Below are positions 23,465-31,827 of a DNA stretch of 40,168 bases, in pieces (position 1 is the first letter of the stretch; each line of letters begins with the position of its first letter). The stretch is taken from NCBI GenBank assembly GCA_947175335.1, contig CAMWMF010000017.1, forward strand, positions 1 through 40,168, in the 5' to 3' direction. Made by a program: the position numbers and the translations under genes. The stretch comes from an uncultured Clostridia bacterium. GTDB lineage: Bacteria > Bacillota > Clostridia > Christensenellales > Pumilibacteraceae. The notes beneath the pieces are model-generated. The model made no database searches, was not told the origin of the DNA, and saw nothing but the letters and a program-made list of their open reading frames with translations.

Positions 23465-23493
23465 ATTTTATCGCTAACTTAACGGCTTTTCAA
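23465..23493 (-). promoter_or_regulatory. Promoter of the rhamnose-glycogen operon
   Basis: On the minus strand, TTGAAA (23488-23493) and TAAAAT (23465-23470) are 17 nt apart, about 32 nt upstream of the ATPase start codon. Confidence 0.65.
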
Positions 23494-23501
23494 CGGCTTT
23501 T
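23481..23501. promoter_or_regulatory. Direct-repeat candidate AraC-type operator over the -35 box
   Basis: AACGGCTTTT occurs twice with an 11-bp period (23481-23490 and 23492-23501), overlapping the -35 element of the operon promoter. Direct half-sites one helical turn apart and abutting the -35 box are a common arrangement for AraC-family activators; the adjacent divergent gene encodes one. Confidence 0.5.
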
Positions 23502-23623
23502 TTAACTCAAATAATTACACTATTTTACCTACATACATATTTTTTAAACGCAGTATGTTATTTAAAATATTTAATATTGTGCACTGTAAATAAACCTATA
23601 TATTAAAAATTTGCAGTCCCATA

Positions 23624-23652
23624 TTGACAAGCGCAATTTTTTACATTATAAT
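23624..23652 (+). promoter_or_regulatory. Promoter of the AraC-GH39 gene
   Basis: TTGACA (23624-23629), a 17-nt spacer and TATAAT (23647-23652) match consensus at all twelve positions. The leader is only about 10 nt but includes GAGGTGG. Confidence 0.85.
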
Positions 23653-23669
23653 ATGCATGAGGTGGGAAA

Positions 23670-26159
23670 ATGAACAAGCAATATGAAATTATCGAATTCG
23701 ACAATGACACGCCCATAAGGCTTAAAAGTGCGTATGTGGAAACCCTTGACAGCCATTGGCACAAAGGAATAGAGCTTATACTTGTTCTTAACGGCAAGGT
23801 ACGCGTCGTGTGCGACGGCAACTCGTACAATCTTGCCGAGGACGACCTTATATTGATAAACAAACATTCCATTCACTCGCTCAGTAGCGAAAACGGATGC
23901 AATCTTGTATCGCTGCAAATAAACACCGCCATAATAGAAAACAAAAAATTATACTTCAACTGCAATTCGGCAATAGACAACAACAAAGGGCGGTACTATA
24001 ATCTGAAACGCATTATCGCCGAGCTTGTAAAAATAAACAGCAGCCATAACGATTACAACAAGTATTTCAACTTTTACGCCACATACCGAATTTTTTACGA
24101 GCTGTGCAAAAACTTTCCGTCAAACCGCGACGGCGACGAGCCCGAATCACGCAAATACTTCGAGCGGCTCAACAGCATAATCGAATACATAGACGAGCAT
24201 TACAGAGAGAACATCACTCTTGCGCGGCTTGCCGAGCATGAGCATTTGTCCGTGCCCTATCTTTCGGCATTTTTCGAAAAGCACCTCGGCATAAACTTCC
24301 TTACCTACTATAACGAGCTACGCCTCGGTCGTGCCGTAAACGAGCTGTTATCCTCCGACCGTTCGGTGGAAGATATTTCGATAGACAACGGCTTTTCGGA
24401 CCCGCGCTCGTTTGTCAACCTGTTCAAAAAGAAGTACGGCGAACTGCCCAGCGCATACCGAAAAGCGCGCGCTGCCAAGCCCAAAGACATCGGCCCCGAC
24501 GCCAAGCTGACAGAATTCGGCGGCAGCGAAAGCAACCTGCAAATACTTGCCAAGTATCTTCCCGAATACAACCAAAACGCCAATGCGCCCGACGTTATTC
24601 CGTCTACCAAAAAGGTCGTTCACCGCGAAAACATAAGCGTTGCCGAAACGCACGGCGCGCTGCGGCATACGTTTAAGACTTTTACTTCGGTTGCGCGCGC
24701 AAAGGAACTGCTGTTCGGCGACGTTCAGCAAATGCTTAGGGAAATACAGCGCGATATAGGTTACGAATATATTAATTTTCACGGCTTGCTGTCCGACGAT
24801 ATGCTGGTATACTCCGAGGACGAAAAAGGTAATCCGCGGTATAGCTTTGTGCTGATAGACAAGATTATCGACTTTTTGATATCCGTCAATCTTAAACCAA
24901 TGATTACGTTTTCGTTTATGCCCAAAGCGCTTGCGCTGTATCCCGAAAATACGGTTTACGCCTCGCCTTTTTGCATAAGCCCGCCAAAGGATATGAACAA
25001 ATGGCGCGCCTTGATTTCGGCTCTCACTCAACATTTGATCGAGCGGTACGGCAAGCGCGCTGTGCGAAGCTGGGTGTTTTCGGTATGGAACGAACCCGAT
25101 ACGTCAACCACAATGTTCGGATTCGAAAACAATCTTGATTTTTACGAGCTATACAAAGTAACCTACGAAACGGTTAAATCGGTAGACAAAAAAATTGTTT
25201 TCGGTAGCCCGTCAGTGCTTGTGTCGTACAATGTAAACAGACAATGGATACGCGGCTTTATAGAGTGGTGCAAACGACACGAATGCATCCCCGACTTTTT
25301 GAGCATACACTTTTACGATAACGATTTCAGCGACGAATCGCTACCGACGCACCGCCCCGCACACCCAGCGCACGAGCGGCTGAATATGGACGAAAATTCG
25401 TTCAGCGAGTGTATCGGCATTACCAAGCAAATGTTTGCCGAACTCGAACTGAGCGATATCCCTATATACTTAACCGAATGGAATTTAACTGTATCGCATC
25501 GCAATCTGCTCAACGACACTTGCTTTAAATCATGCTATCTCGCCAAGAACCTTTTAAAAAACTATGACGAACTGGACAGCTTCGGTTATTGGACGCTTAC
25601 CGATTTTATAGAAGAAACGCAGCCGTCGCCCGAGCAGTTTCACGGCGGGCTTGGAATCTTCACTCAGGACGGAATAAAAAAACCGCATTACCACATGTTT
25701 GAATTTGTCAACAAGCTCGGCAACAAAATTATAGAGCAAGGCGACGGTTACTTTATCACCAAATCCCACAATGCCGTGCAAATAATTTTGTACAACTACG
25801 AACACTTCAATCACCTGTTCGCAAGCGGCGAAAGATTCGATATGACGTTTACAAAGCGGTACACACCTTTTTCGCAGCTCGGCAAAATGCATGTATCGCT
25901 CACGCTATCCGACATTCCTTTCGACGAGTGTACGGTTGTCGAACATATACTCAATCAAAATCACGGCTCCGCTTTTGACGAATGGGTGCGAATGGGCGCC
26001 CCTAAGCTCAACGACTATACAGTAAACTACCTAAAACATATCAGCTGTCCCAAACTGATTATTCATACGGACAAAACCGACGACGGCAAGCTGGAAATAA
26101 ACGCCGATTTGGAACCGCTGGAAGTGCGGCTTTTGGAAATCACCTACAACAATCCTTAA
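23670..26159 (+). CDS. AraC-family regulator fused to a GH39 glycoside hydrolase domain
   Basis: This is an 829-residue fusion protein. Residues about 1-100 form a cupin sensor (LDSHWHKGIELILVLNG). About 165-265 are an AraC double helix-turn-helix (LARLAEHEHLSVPYLSAFFE, then SIDNGFSDPRSFVNLFKKKY). About 315-829 form a GH39-type TIM barrel and beta domain. The acid/base Glu is in SVWNEPD (E475) and the nucleophile in LTEWN (E603), so both catalytic residues are kept. There is no signal peptide, so it is cytoplasmic. GAGGTGG lies 4-5 nt before the ATG. It is divergent from the rhamnose operon and is the likely regulator. The GH domain may act on, or simply sense, an imported oligosaccharide; which of the two is open. 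Confidence 0.92.
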   Translation: MNKQYEIIEFDNDTPIRLKSAYVETLDSHWHKGIELILVLNGKVRVVCDGNSYNLAEDDLILINKHSIHSLSSENGCNLVSLQINTAIIENKKLYFNCNSAIDNNKGRYYNLKRIIAELVKINSSHNDYNKYFNFYATYRIFYELCKNFPSNRDGDEPESRKYFERLNSIIEYIDEHYRENITLARLAEHEHLSVPYLSAFFEKHLGINFLTYYNELRLGRAVNELLSSDRSVEDISIDNGFSDPRSFVNLFKKKYGELPSAYRKARAAKPKDIGPDAKLTEFGGSESNLQILAKYLPEYNQNANAPDVIPSTKKVVHRENISVAETHGALRHTFKTFTSVARAKELLFGDVQQMLREIQRDIGYEYINFHGLLSDDMLVYSEDEKGNPRYSFVLIDKIIDFLISVNLKPMITFSFMPKALALYPENTVYASPFCISPPKDMNKWRALISALTQHLIERYGKRAVRSWVFSVWNEPDTSTTMFGFENNLDFYELYKVTYETVKSVDKKIVFGSPSVLVSYNVNRQWIRGFIEWCKRHECIPDFLSIHFYDNDFSDESLPTHRPAHPAHERLNMDENSFSECIGITKQMFAELELSDIPIYLTEWNLTVSHRNLLNDTCFKSCYLAKNLLKNYDELDSFGYWTLTDFIEETQPSPEQFHGGLGIFTQDGIKKPHYHMFEFVNKLGNKIIEQGDGYFITKSHNAVQIILYNYEHFNHLFASGERFDMTFTKRYTPFSQLGKMHVSLTLSDIPFDECTVVEHILNQNHGSAFDEWVRMGAPKLNDYTVNYLKHISCPKLIIHTDKTDDGKLEINADLEPLEVRLLEITYNNP

Positions 26160-26165
26160 TTAATT

Positions 26166-26199
26166 GCAAAACTCCGACGCATACACGTCGGAGCTTTGC
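26166..26199. terminator. Bidirectional terminator after the AraC-GH39 gene
   Basis: GCAAA-a-CTCCGACG pairs with CGTCGGAG-c-TTTGC around CATACA (one mismatch). It lies between the convergent AraC-GH39 and SipW-like genes. Confidence 0.75.
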
Positions 26200-26229
26200 T
26201 ATATAATGGAGAAAATAAAGGGGCAATAG

Positions 26230-28440
26230 TTAATTTCGGATTTCTTTTTCAAGCAATTTCTTATCCGAATTTATTCGCCGCAGTCTGCGAATAGCCGATT
26301 CGCGCGACCGTTTAAGCATTTGTTCGGTCAAATACACCTCTCTGTCCGCAGGTGAAAGCGAATCCAAAAACGCCTGCTCTTCCGCTTTTTTACGCTCTGC
26401 GGCGGCCTTACGCTTTTCGCGCTGTTCGGGGGTGAGCTGCTTCTTTTGCCTGTTCTTTCTTTGCTCGGCACGCAGCTGCTTTACGCGCGCCCTGTCGTCG
26501 TCTGTCATAGGCGTAGTATTTTCCACAAGTCCGCGCAACACCTGCGCTTGTTCTATTTCCTCTTGCGCCACTCTATCCCTGTAGCTGCGCCATTTCAGTC
26601 CGCTTTCAAGTTCGAGCGCGATATCGTCGGTCGCCGCACTCGTAATGCCGAGATCGGGAATGTTTATAGGCAGCATTACCACGCCGTCGCCCACGTCGGG
26701 CTTGCGCATTACCATAAGTCTGTCGCCCGGGCGGATATCCAAGCCTTCAAACGGATTTTTTGTCGCGGCTGCTTCTTGCTCGGGCTGCTCGCCGTTCTGT
26801 TCGGCAAGCGCGCGCTTTTCGCTTATCTCTTCTATGCGGTAAACCTTTTTGGTTTCCGTTACTACCCGCTTAACCAAGCCGCGTTGCATAAGTCCGATTG
26901 TGCCGTCGGACGGAACATAATAGTCCTCCGCTTTATACTCGGGATTTTTAGCCACGCCGAGCGCGTTCATCATATCGGCAATAAGCTCTATTGCAAATTT
27001 CATTTTGCGGTCGCCGCGAATCTTATACAAGCACGGCGTTGCCGCATTGGACGCTTTATCGGAAACGTCCTGTACAAAATACTTAGTACCTTCGTAGCGC
27101 TTGGGGTCGACAGCGAGCAAAATGCACAACGTTTTGCCGCGAATTATAAACCGCGCTATTGCTTTGCGCCCGAGCATAAACGATTCGCGCTTCCAGCTCA
27201 TTACGGAGCGCACGCGCATATACGAAAGCAATTCGTTTTTCAGCGCCGAATATCTGTCTTTGGCGTCGGGCTTTAACTGCGCAAGCTTGGCGGTGAAGCT
27301 GCGTTTATAATAAACGCGCTCGCGCCCCTCCCAAACGTATTCAACCTTATCCTCGCCGTCATCTGTTTCGTCCGCAATTTCGGCTTCGGCGGTCTTATCG
27401 GCAACCTCAATAGCTGCGGATAAATCGGATTGTTCCGATTGTGATTGCGGCGTTTCCGATTCCAACGGTTGCGACGCTGTCGTTGCAACTTCCGCCGCAG
27501 GAACGGTGTCCGACTCGGCAGTACGGCTTTCCGCATTTTCGTCCGCCGACTTTGTCAGCGCCTCGCCTTTTTCGAGCTTTTTCTTATCTTCGGGAGAAGC
27601 CGAATAGTACTCCCAATCGTCATCGCCCCAAGGTCGTCTGGGCAGGACGCCGTCCTCAATGTACTTTTCCAACTTTTTGCGCTTGCGTTCGGCGTCCTTA
27701 GCGGACTTCGGCTCGGCTATTATAATGCCGATAGCGTCCGAAACCGTCATGGATTGATCGCCGTCCTCTACGGAGTTATCTTTAAGCATTTGTCGGCTCT
27801 TGCCCAAAACCTTAGCCGTAAGCTTTTTCCACAACGTCAAAAAGTTAACGTAATGCGTTACCGCAACCCACAATACAATTATAAGCGCGATAACAATAAG
27901 CGCAATCGCCCCGCTCGACGACTGCAAAAATCCGAACAAATATCCGAAAAATCCGCAATGCCGGCCTGTATAAATGCCCACCACGTCGGAGAATTCGGGA
28001 TGAACGGTGTCGACGCCTTGCGCATTATCGCCGCGAGTATAATAAATTGTTTTGCCCGTTTTTTCGTCCACCGCAATGGAATTTACGCGGTGCGTAACGA
28101 GTATTATACCGTCGCCGCGTTTTACTTCAAACGTAATTACGGTGCCGACCTCGATTTCGCTTTCACTTGTCGGCTTTTTTCCGACTATCATATGCCCTTC
28201 GGGAATAGTCGGCTCCATAGAATCTGAAACTATGGCAAATAACCTATTTCCTCCGAAAGTGGGATAATAATGATCCTTAAATAAACAAAGAAAAGAATTT
28301 ATAATAAGCACGGTTAAAAAAAGCATAAGCAGTGCAAAGCCGCTCCACTTTAATATCCGTACCCCTTTGGATTGCTTTTTCTTAGCATTATCCTGTGGCG
28401 TCGCGTTTTTTTCTTCAATTTGTTTAACCGCCTCAGCCAT
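26230..28440 (-). CDS. SipW-type signal peptidase I with a long cytoplasmic extension
   Basis: This is a 736-residue protein. Residues about 29-50 are a membrane anchor. The S26 peptidase domain has VSDSMEPTIPEGHMIV (Ser74) and LVTHRV (His117, giving a Ser-His rather than Ser-Lys dyad) and the box TRGDNAQGVD (about 135-144). A second membrane segment lies at about 177-198. That makes a normal ER/SipW-type peptidase of about 200 residues. The remaining 530 residues should be cytoplasmic: an acidic low-complexity linker (about 285-365), a folded conserved-looking region (VEYVWEGRERVYYKRSF onward, about 366-525), and a charged coiled-coil-like tail (about 620-736). The upstream genes encode two proteins with SipW-style signal peptides, its probable substrates. 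Confidence 0.85.
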   Translation of the reverse strand: MAEAVKQIEEKNATPQDNAKKKQSKGVRILKWSGFALLMLFLTVLIINSFLCLFKDHYYPTFGGNRLFAIVSDSMEPTIPEGHMIVGKKPTSESEIEVGTVITFEVKRGDGIILVTHRVNSIAVDEKTGKTIYYTRGDNAQGVDTVHPEFSDVVGIYTGRHCGFFGYLFGFLQSSSGAIALIVIALIIVLWVAVTHYVNFLTLWKKLTAKVLGKSRQMLKDNSVEDGDQSMTVSDAIGIIIAEPKSAKDAERKRKKLEKYIEDGVLPRRPWGDDDWEYYSASPEDKKKLEKGEALTKSADENAESRTAESDTVPAAEVATTASQPLESETPQSQSEQSDLSAAIEVADKTAEAEIADETDDGEDKVEYVWEGRERVYYKRSFTAKLAQLKPDAKDRYSALKNELLSYMRVRSVMSWKRESFMLGRKAIARFIIRGKTLCILLAVDPKRYEGTKYFVQDVSDKASNAATPCLYKIRGDRKMKFAIELIADMMNALGVAKNPEYKAEDYYVPSDGTIGLMQRGLVKRVVTETKKVYRIEEISEKRALAEQNGEQPEQEAAATKNPFEGLDIRPGDRLMVMRKPDVGDGVVMLPINIPDLGITSAATDDIALELESGLKWRSYRDRVAQEEIEQAQVLRGLVENTTPMTDDDRARVKQLRAEQRKNRQKKQLTPEQREKRKAAAERKKAEEQAFLDSLSPADREVYLTEQMLKRSRESAIRRLRRINSDKKLLEKEIRN

Positions 28441-28490
28441 ATTTACCCCGTTATATTCTCTACGTTATATTGATTGTTGTCGGCGTTACA

Positions 28491-28520
28491 GCCGCCCCTA
28501 TTTTTACCGATAGAGGCGGC
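28491..28520 (-). promoter_or_regulatory. Intercistronic hairpin between the secreted-protein gene and the signal peptidase gene
   Basis: GCCGCC-c-CTAT pairs with ATAG-a-GGCGGC. It lacks a following T tract on the minus strand, so it is more likely an attenuator or mRNA stabiliser that keeps the peptidase at a lower level than its substrates. Confidence 0.5.
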
Positions 28521-28585
28521 CGCCCGTCAACATGGAGAAAATTGATGAAACTTAGATTTTTCTTGTTGTAACTTAATTTATTTGA

Positions 28586-29170
28586 TTACGCAACTGTGTC
28601 AAGCGTAATGGTGAAGTTGTATCCCGATTTATCCATATCTTTTGTGTTTTCGGATTTAAGTACGATATTGATATATTCTCCGGTAAACAACTGGAAGCTG
28701 TCGCCGTCCGAGTCATAGTTGCCAGTAAGCACAGCGCCCGTGCCGTTTATCTGAGTCCAATCATCCAAAGACTCGGGAGCTGCGGTAATTGCGCCGCCAA
28801 GCTGAGCATAGAACGCACTGCCGCTTTCAAGCGCGTCGCCACCCGATACGGTAACGGTAATCTTGTATGCTTTGTTTGCTTGATATTCCGGAAGCGCGAT
28901 TGAGTAGTATGTAACGCCTTCGTAATCGGAGCCCGCAGTACCCGTCTGATTATACGGCACAAGCTTGTTTGTAGTAGTCCAAGGCGTAGCGTCATTGTTT
29001 GCCGTAAAGCCAAGGATAGCTGCGCTAATGTGTCCCAAGCCCATGTTGTTTGCGGCATAGTCTTTGTCCATATCCGTATCGCTTTGCCAGTTTGCAAACG
29101 ACGCGGCACCTACGCCTACAATGGACAATGCGGAAGCCGCCGAGATTATGAGTTTTATTGCTTTCTTCAT
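28586..29170 (-). CDS. Secreted TasA/CalY-like small protein with a SipW-type signal peptide
   Basis: This 194-residue protein begins MKKAIKLIISAASALSIVGV and continues GAASFANWQSDTDMDKDYAANN. The A-S-F-A-x-W-S-D form after the hydrophobic core resembles SipW-cleaved leaders of TasA/camelysin-type proteins. The mature part is predicted beta-rich, rich in Gly, Thr, Ser and Asp, with few charges and no Cys. It has AGGAGG 8 nt before the ATG. It shares the block S-F-A-x-W-x-x-D-x-D-x-D-Y-A-A-N with the next protein, so the two are paralogues in their N-terminal parts. A structural role on the cell surface or in matrix fibres is inferred. Confidence 0.7.
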   Translation of the reverse strand: MKKAIKLIISAASALSIVGVGAASFANWQSDTDMDKDYAANNMGLGHISAAILGFTANNDATPWTTTNKLVPYNQTGTAGSDYEGVTYYSIALPEYQANKAYKITVTVSGGDALESGSAFYAQLGGAITAAPESLDDWTQINGTGAVLTGNYDSDGDSFQLFTGEYINIVLKSENTKDMDKSGYNFTITLDTVA

Positions 29171-29239
29171 TTTTTGTTCCTCCTAACGGAAATATTTTTT
29201 AATTTATTTCAAAGCGTAGCGCTCGCTACCTCTCTAAAA

Positions 29240-29734
29240 TCATTGTAATATGTTTGTGCCGGAAGCGTAATTCAAGTGATAAGTCCCACCTACCAAAACT
29301 TTATATACACCTTGAACGCCCTCAACTTTTTCGAGCCAAGAAAAGTCGGACATATTACTAGGATCAACAGCATTACCATTCCAGCAAATATAAATCACAT
29401 CGCCGGCTACTACGGTAATATCAACATTGAATGCAATAGCTTGCGCCGGTAGTGTAGAATTGACTGCCTCCTGCGTTCCGTCAGCGTGTAAAATGACTAT
29501 ACCCTTTCCGTTTGTTGTGGGCGTTACTGGAGGTTTATCGGGTATTTCCGGTTGATTGTTTAAATCCCATTTGCCTATATTCACGCCGTTTGCCGCATAG
29601 TCGGTGTCATAATCGGCGCTCCAAGCTGCGAACGACATAGGTATAACAGCGGCGCTCAAAAGCAATACCGCCGAAATTATAATCACTATAATCAACCTTC
29701 CGGTTAATTTTTTGGAATTACAAAAGCCCTTCAT
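29240..29734 (-). CDS. Second secreted SipW-type protein, shorter
   Basis: This 164-residue protein has a long hydrophobic segment (LTGRLIIVIIISAVLLLSAA) followed by MSFAAWSADYDTDYAANGVNIG, matching the block of the neighbouring secreted protein. A Pro/Thr linker (about 60-75: PEIPDKPPVTPTTNGKG) leads into a small beta domain (IVILHADGTQEAV through VGGTYHLNYA). It may be an accessory or anchoring subunit, comparable in position to TapA in the Bacillus tapA-sipW-tasA operon, though no sequence similarity to TapA is claimed. The second of two adjacent ATGs is chosen for better spacing from AGGGA. It is the first gene of this operon. Confidence 0.7.
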   Translation of the reverse strand: MKGFCNSKKLTGRLIIVIIISAVLLLSAAVIPMSFAAWSADYDTDYAANGVNIGKWDLNNQPEIPDKPPVTPTTNGKGIVILHADGTQEAVNSTLPAQAIAFNVDITVVAGDVIYICWNGNAVDPSNMSDFSWLEKVEGVQGVYKVLVGGTYHLNYASGTNILQ

Positions 29735-29777
29735 CATTTCCCTACAAAATTCTTTTCGTAGACTGATTTATACTACC

Positions 29778-29806
29778 ATTGTAATCACTTTTTTAGGGCA
29801 TTTCAA
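29778..29806 (-). promoter_or_regulatory. Promoter of the secreted-protein/SipW operon
   Basis: On the minus strand, TTGAAA (29801-29806) and TACAAT (29778-29783) are 17 nt apart, about 44 nt before the start codon. Confidence 0.7.
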
Positions 29807-29929
29807 CGCTGCCCATTATCCGATTTCTATTTAATTTTTATAATTTATAACAACATTTTTTCACAATTTACCCACATACACAATAAAAATTTGCGCTGTT
29901 TTGCGGTATATAAATTAACGGCAAATAAA

Positions 29930-29972
29930 AAATGCTTGTATTTTTTAGTTTTTTACTGTAATACAAGCATTT
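29930..29972 (-). terminator. Terminator of the phosphohexomutase gene
   Basis: AAATGCTTGTATT (29930-29942) and AATACAAGCATTT (29960-29972) form a 13-bp stem. On the minus strand a TTTTTTATTTG tract follows. Confidence 0.8.
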
Positions 29973-30009
29973 ATTGTAAAATTTTACTGTGTGTAGGTGC
30001 GAAACAACG

Positions 30010-31635
30010 CTACATGAATTTTTTAACGTCTTCGAGGATTTTTTCTATACGCTGCTCGCCGCCGCTAGCCGCAGTTATGTACACCTTGATGAGCGGCTCC
30101 GTTCCCGACGGACGAACTATCAGCTTGCTTCCATCTTCCGCTTTAAAGGATAGAACGTCCGCCTTAGGTAGGTCGCGCTCATTTTTCGTAAGATAGTCTA
30201 TAACTTCTATCGTCTTTGACCCGTCTATGGCATTGGGCGGGTTTTTGCGAATATCGGACAACACTTCCCGCATTCTTTGCGCGCCTGCCGCACCCTCATA
30301 GGTAAACGATACGGTGCGGTGATAATATTTTCCATACTTATTATAAATTCCGTCCAGAACGTCGGCAAGTGTTTTGCCTTCATTAAGGTAATCCGCCGCC
30401 ATTTCCGCCACAAGCATGCTTGCAACAATCGCGTCCTTATCGCGCACGTACGTGCCGGACAAATATCCGTAGCTTTCCTCGTAGCCCAATACAAAGCGCT
30501 CACCCTCGCCTTTTTGTTCGAGCTTCTTTATAGTTTCGCCTATGTATTTAAAGCCTGTAAGCACCTCGCGTACTTCCGCACCGTAGCTTTCGGCAACGCG
30601 CGCCGCAAGATCGGTAGTCACTATCGTCTTTACGACAATCGGTTTTTTAGGCAAGTTGGCTTTATGCGAAAAAATGTAGTCAATCAACAACACGCCCATT
30701 TCGTTGCCTGTTATCAGCCTATATCCGTCTGCGGTTTTTACGGCCGCGCCAAGTCTATCCGCGTCGGGATCGGTGCCGATAACTATGTCCGCATTCCGCG
30801 CTTTTGCAAGCTCTAACGCCAATGCAAGCGCCTCCGGCTTTTCGGGATTGGGGTACGAGCATGTGGGGAAATCCCCGTTAGGTTGCGCCTGCTCGGGAAC
30901 GACGGTTATATCGGTAAATCCGCGCTCGCGGAACATTTGCGGAACAATATAGCAACCGGTGCCGTTAAGCGGAGTGTACACTATGGATACCTTGCGCGCC
31001 TTGCCGACCGACATAGCGTATACACTGTCAAGATACTCGCGTGTGCAATCACAAAACACTATATCGCCGTTATCTACCGCGCCGTCAAAATCCGCAGCTT
31101 TAACGCTGAAAATTTCGGTGTTTTGAATATAACTGAAAATTTCCGCCGCCGCATTGTCCGTTACTTGACAGCCGTCCGCGCCGTACACTTTATAGCCGTT
31201 GAACTTGGCGGGATTGTGGCTCGCCGTAATCATAATGCCGGCGTCGCAACGGTAATGCCTTACCATAAACGATAAATACGGCGTCGGTTGCAACCGCTCG
31301 GATATGTAAACCTTAATTCCGTTTTGAGCGAGAACCGCCGCAGCATACCGCGCAAACTCTTCGGAAAAATTACGCGAGTCGTAGCTGATTGCGACCGTAG
31401 GCGCTTTTTTATAATGCAAAAGATAAGCGGCAAGCCCTTGCGTAACTTTGCCGATAGTATAAATATTCAGTCTATTTGTGCCCGCGCCGATAACTCCGCG
31501 CAAACCAGCCGTGCCGAATTCCAAATCCTTGTAGAAAGCGTCCAGTTTAGTATCGTCATCCATATTTTCAAGCTCGGCCCTGCACTCGACAGCCTTATCA
31601 ATCCACTGCGCATACCTTTCTTTAACGTCAATCAT
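30010..31635 (-). CDS. pgcA: Phosphoglucomutase/phosphomannomutase (alpha-D-phosphohexomutase)
   Basis: This 541-residue enzyme interconverts glucose 1-phosphate and glucose 6-phosphate (or the mannose equivalents). It shows ITASHNPAKFNGYKVYG with the phospho-Ser at about 139, the metal loop GTDPDADRLG, the sugar-binding GYEESYGYL and the phosphate-binding RPSGTEPLIKVYI. The four-domain length and the start (KERYAQWIDKA... FGTAGLRGVIGAG) fit the PgcA/YhxB branch of Firmicutes. AAGGAG precedes the ATG. It is monocistronic with its own terminator. It could feed glucose 1-phosphate to GlgC encoded elsewhere in the window. Confidence 0.93.
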   Translation of the reverse strand: MIDVKERYAQWIDKAVECRAELENMDDDTKLDAFYKDLEFGTAGLRGVIGAGTNRLNIYTIGKVTQGLAAYLLHYKKAPTVAISYDSRNFSEEFARYAAAVLAQNGIKVYISERLQPTPYLSFMVRHYRCDAGIMITASHNPAKFNGYKVYGADGCQVTDNAAAEIFSYIQNTEIFSVKAADFDGAVDNGDIVFCDCTREYLDSVYAMSVGKARKVSIVYTPLNGTGCYIVPQMFRERGFTDITVVPEQAQPNGDFPTCSYPNPEKPEALALALELAKARNADIVIGTDPDADRLGAAVKTADGYRLITGNEMGVLLIDYIFSHKANLPKKPIVVKTIVTTDLAARVAESYGAEVREVLTGFKYIGETIKKLEQKGEGERFVLGYEESYGYLSGTYVRDKDAIVASMLVAEMAADYLNEGKTLADVLDGIYNKYGKYYHRTVSFTYEGAAGAQRMREVLSDIRKNPPNAIDGSKTIEVIDYLTKNERDLPKADVLSFKAEDGSKLIVRPSGTEPLIKVYITAASGGEQRIEKILEDVKKFM

Positions 31636-31653
31636 ACATTACTCCTTATATTT

Positions 31654-31670
31654 GATAAATACAGTTTATC
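31654..31670. promoter_or_regulatory. Short inverted repeat upstream of the phosphohexomutase gene
   Basis: GATAAA and TTTATC flank a 5-nt centre, 19 nt upstream of the start codon. It is a possible operator but is AT-rich, so chance occurrence is not excluded. Confidence 0.3.
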
Positions 31671-31827
31671 ACTTTTTCTGCAAAATGTTAGCGAGTAATA
31701 TTCACGTCTTTAATCATATTTTTTACAATTTTACTTTATTTGATTTGAGTATATAATTATCTTAATCATAAGAATCAGCACCATATTTAAATAAAAATAT
31801 TAATTGTTTTTAAATTATTATTTCCTT

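Noticed and set aside
26446-28227. Long plus-strand open frames (276 and 260 codons)
   Set aside because: They are antisense to the SipW-like gene, lack ribosome binding sites and are rich in Arg/His/Cys from codon bias of the opposite strand.
31654-31670. A firm operator call for the GATAAA/TTTATC palindrome
   Set aside because: It is AT-rich and single copy, so only a low-confidence feature is given.
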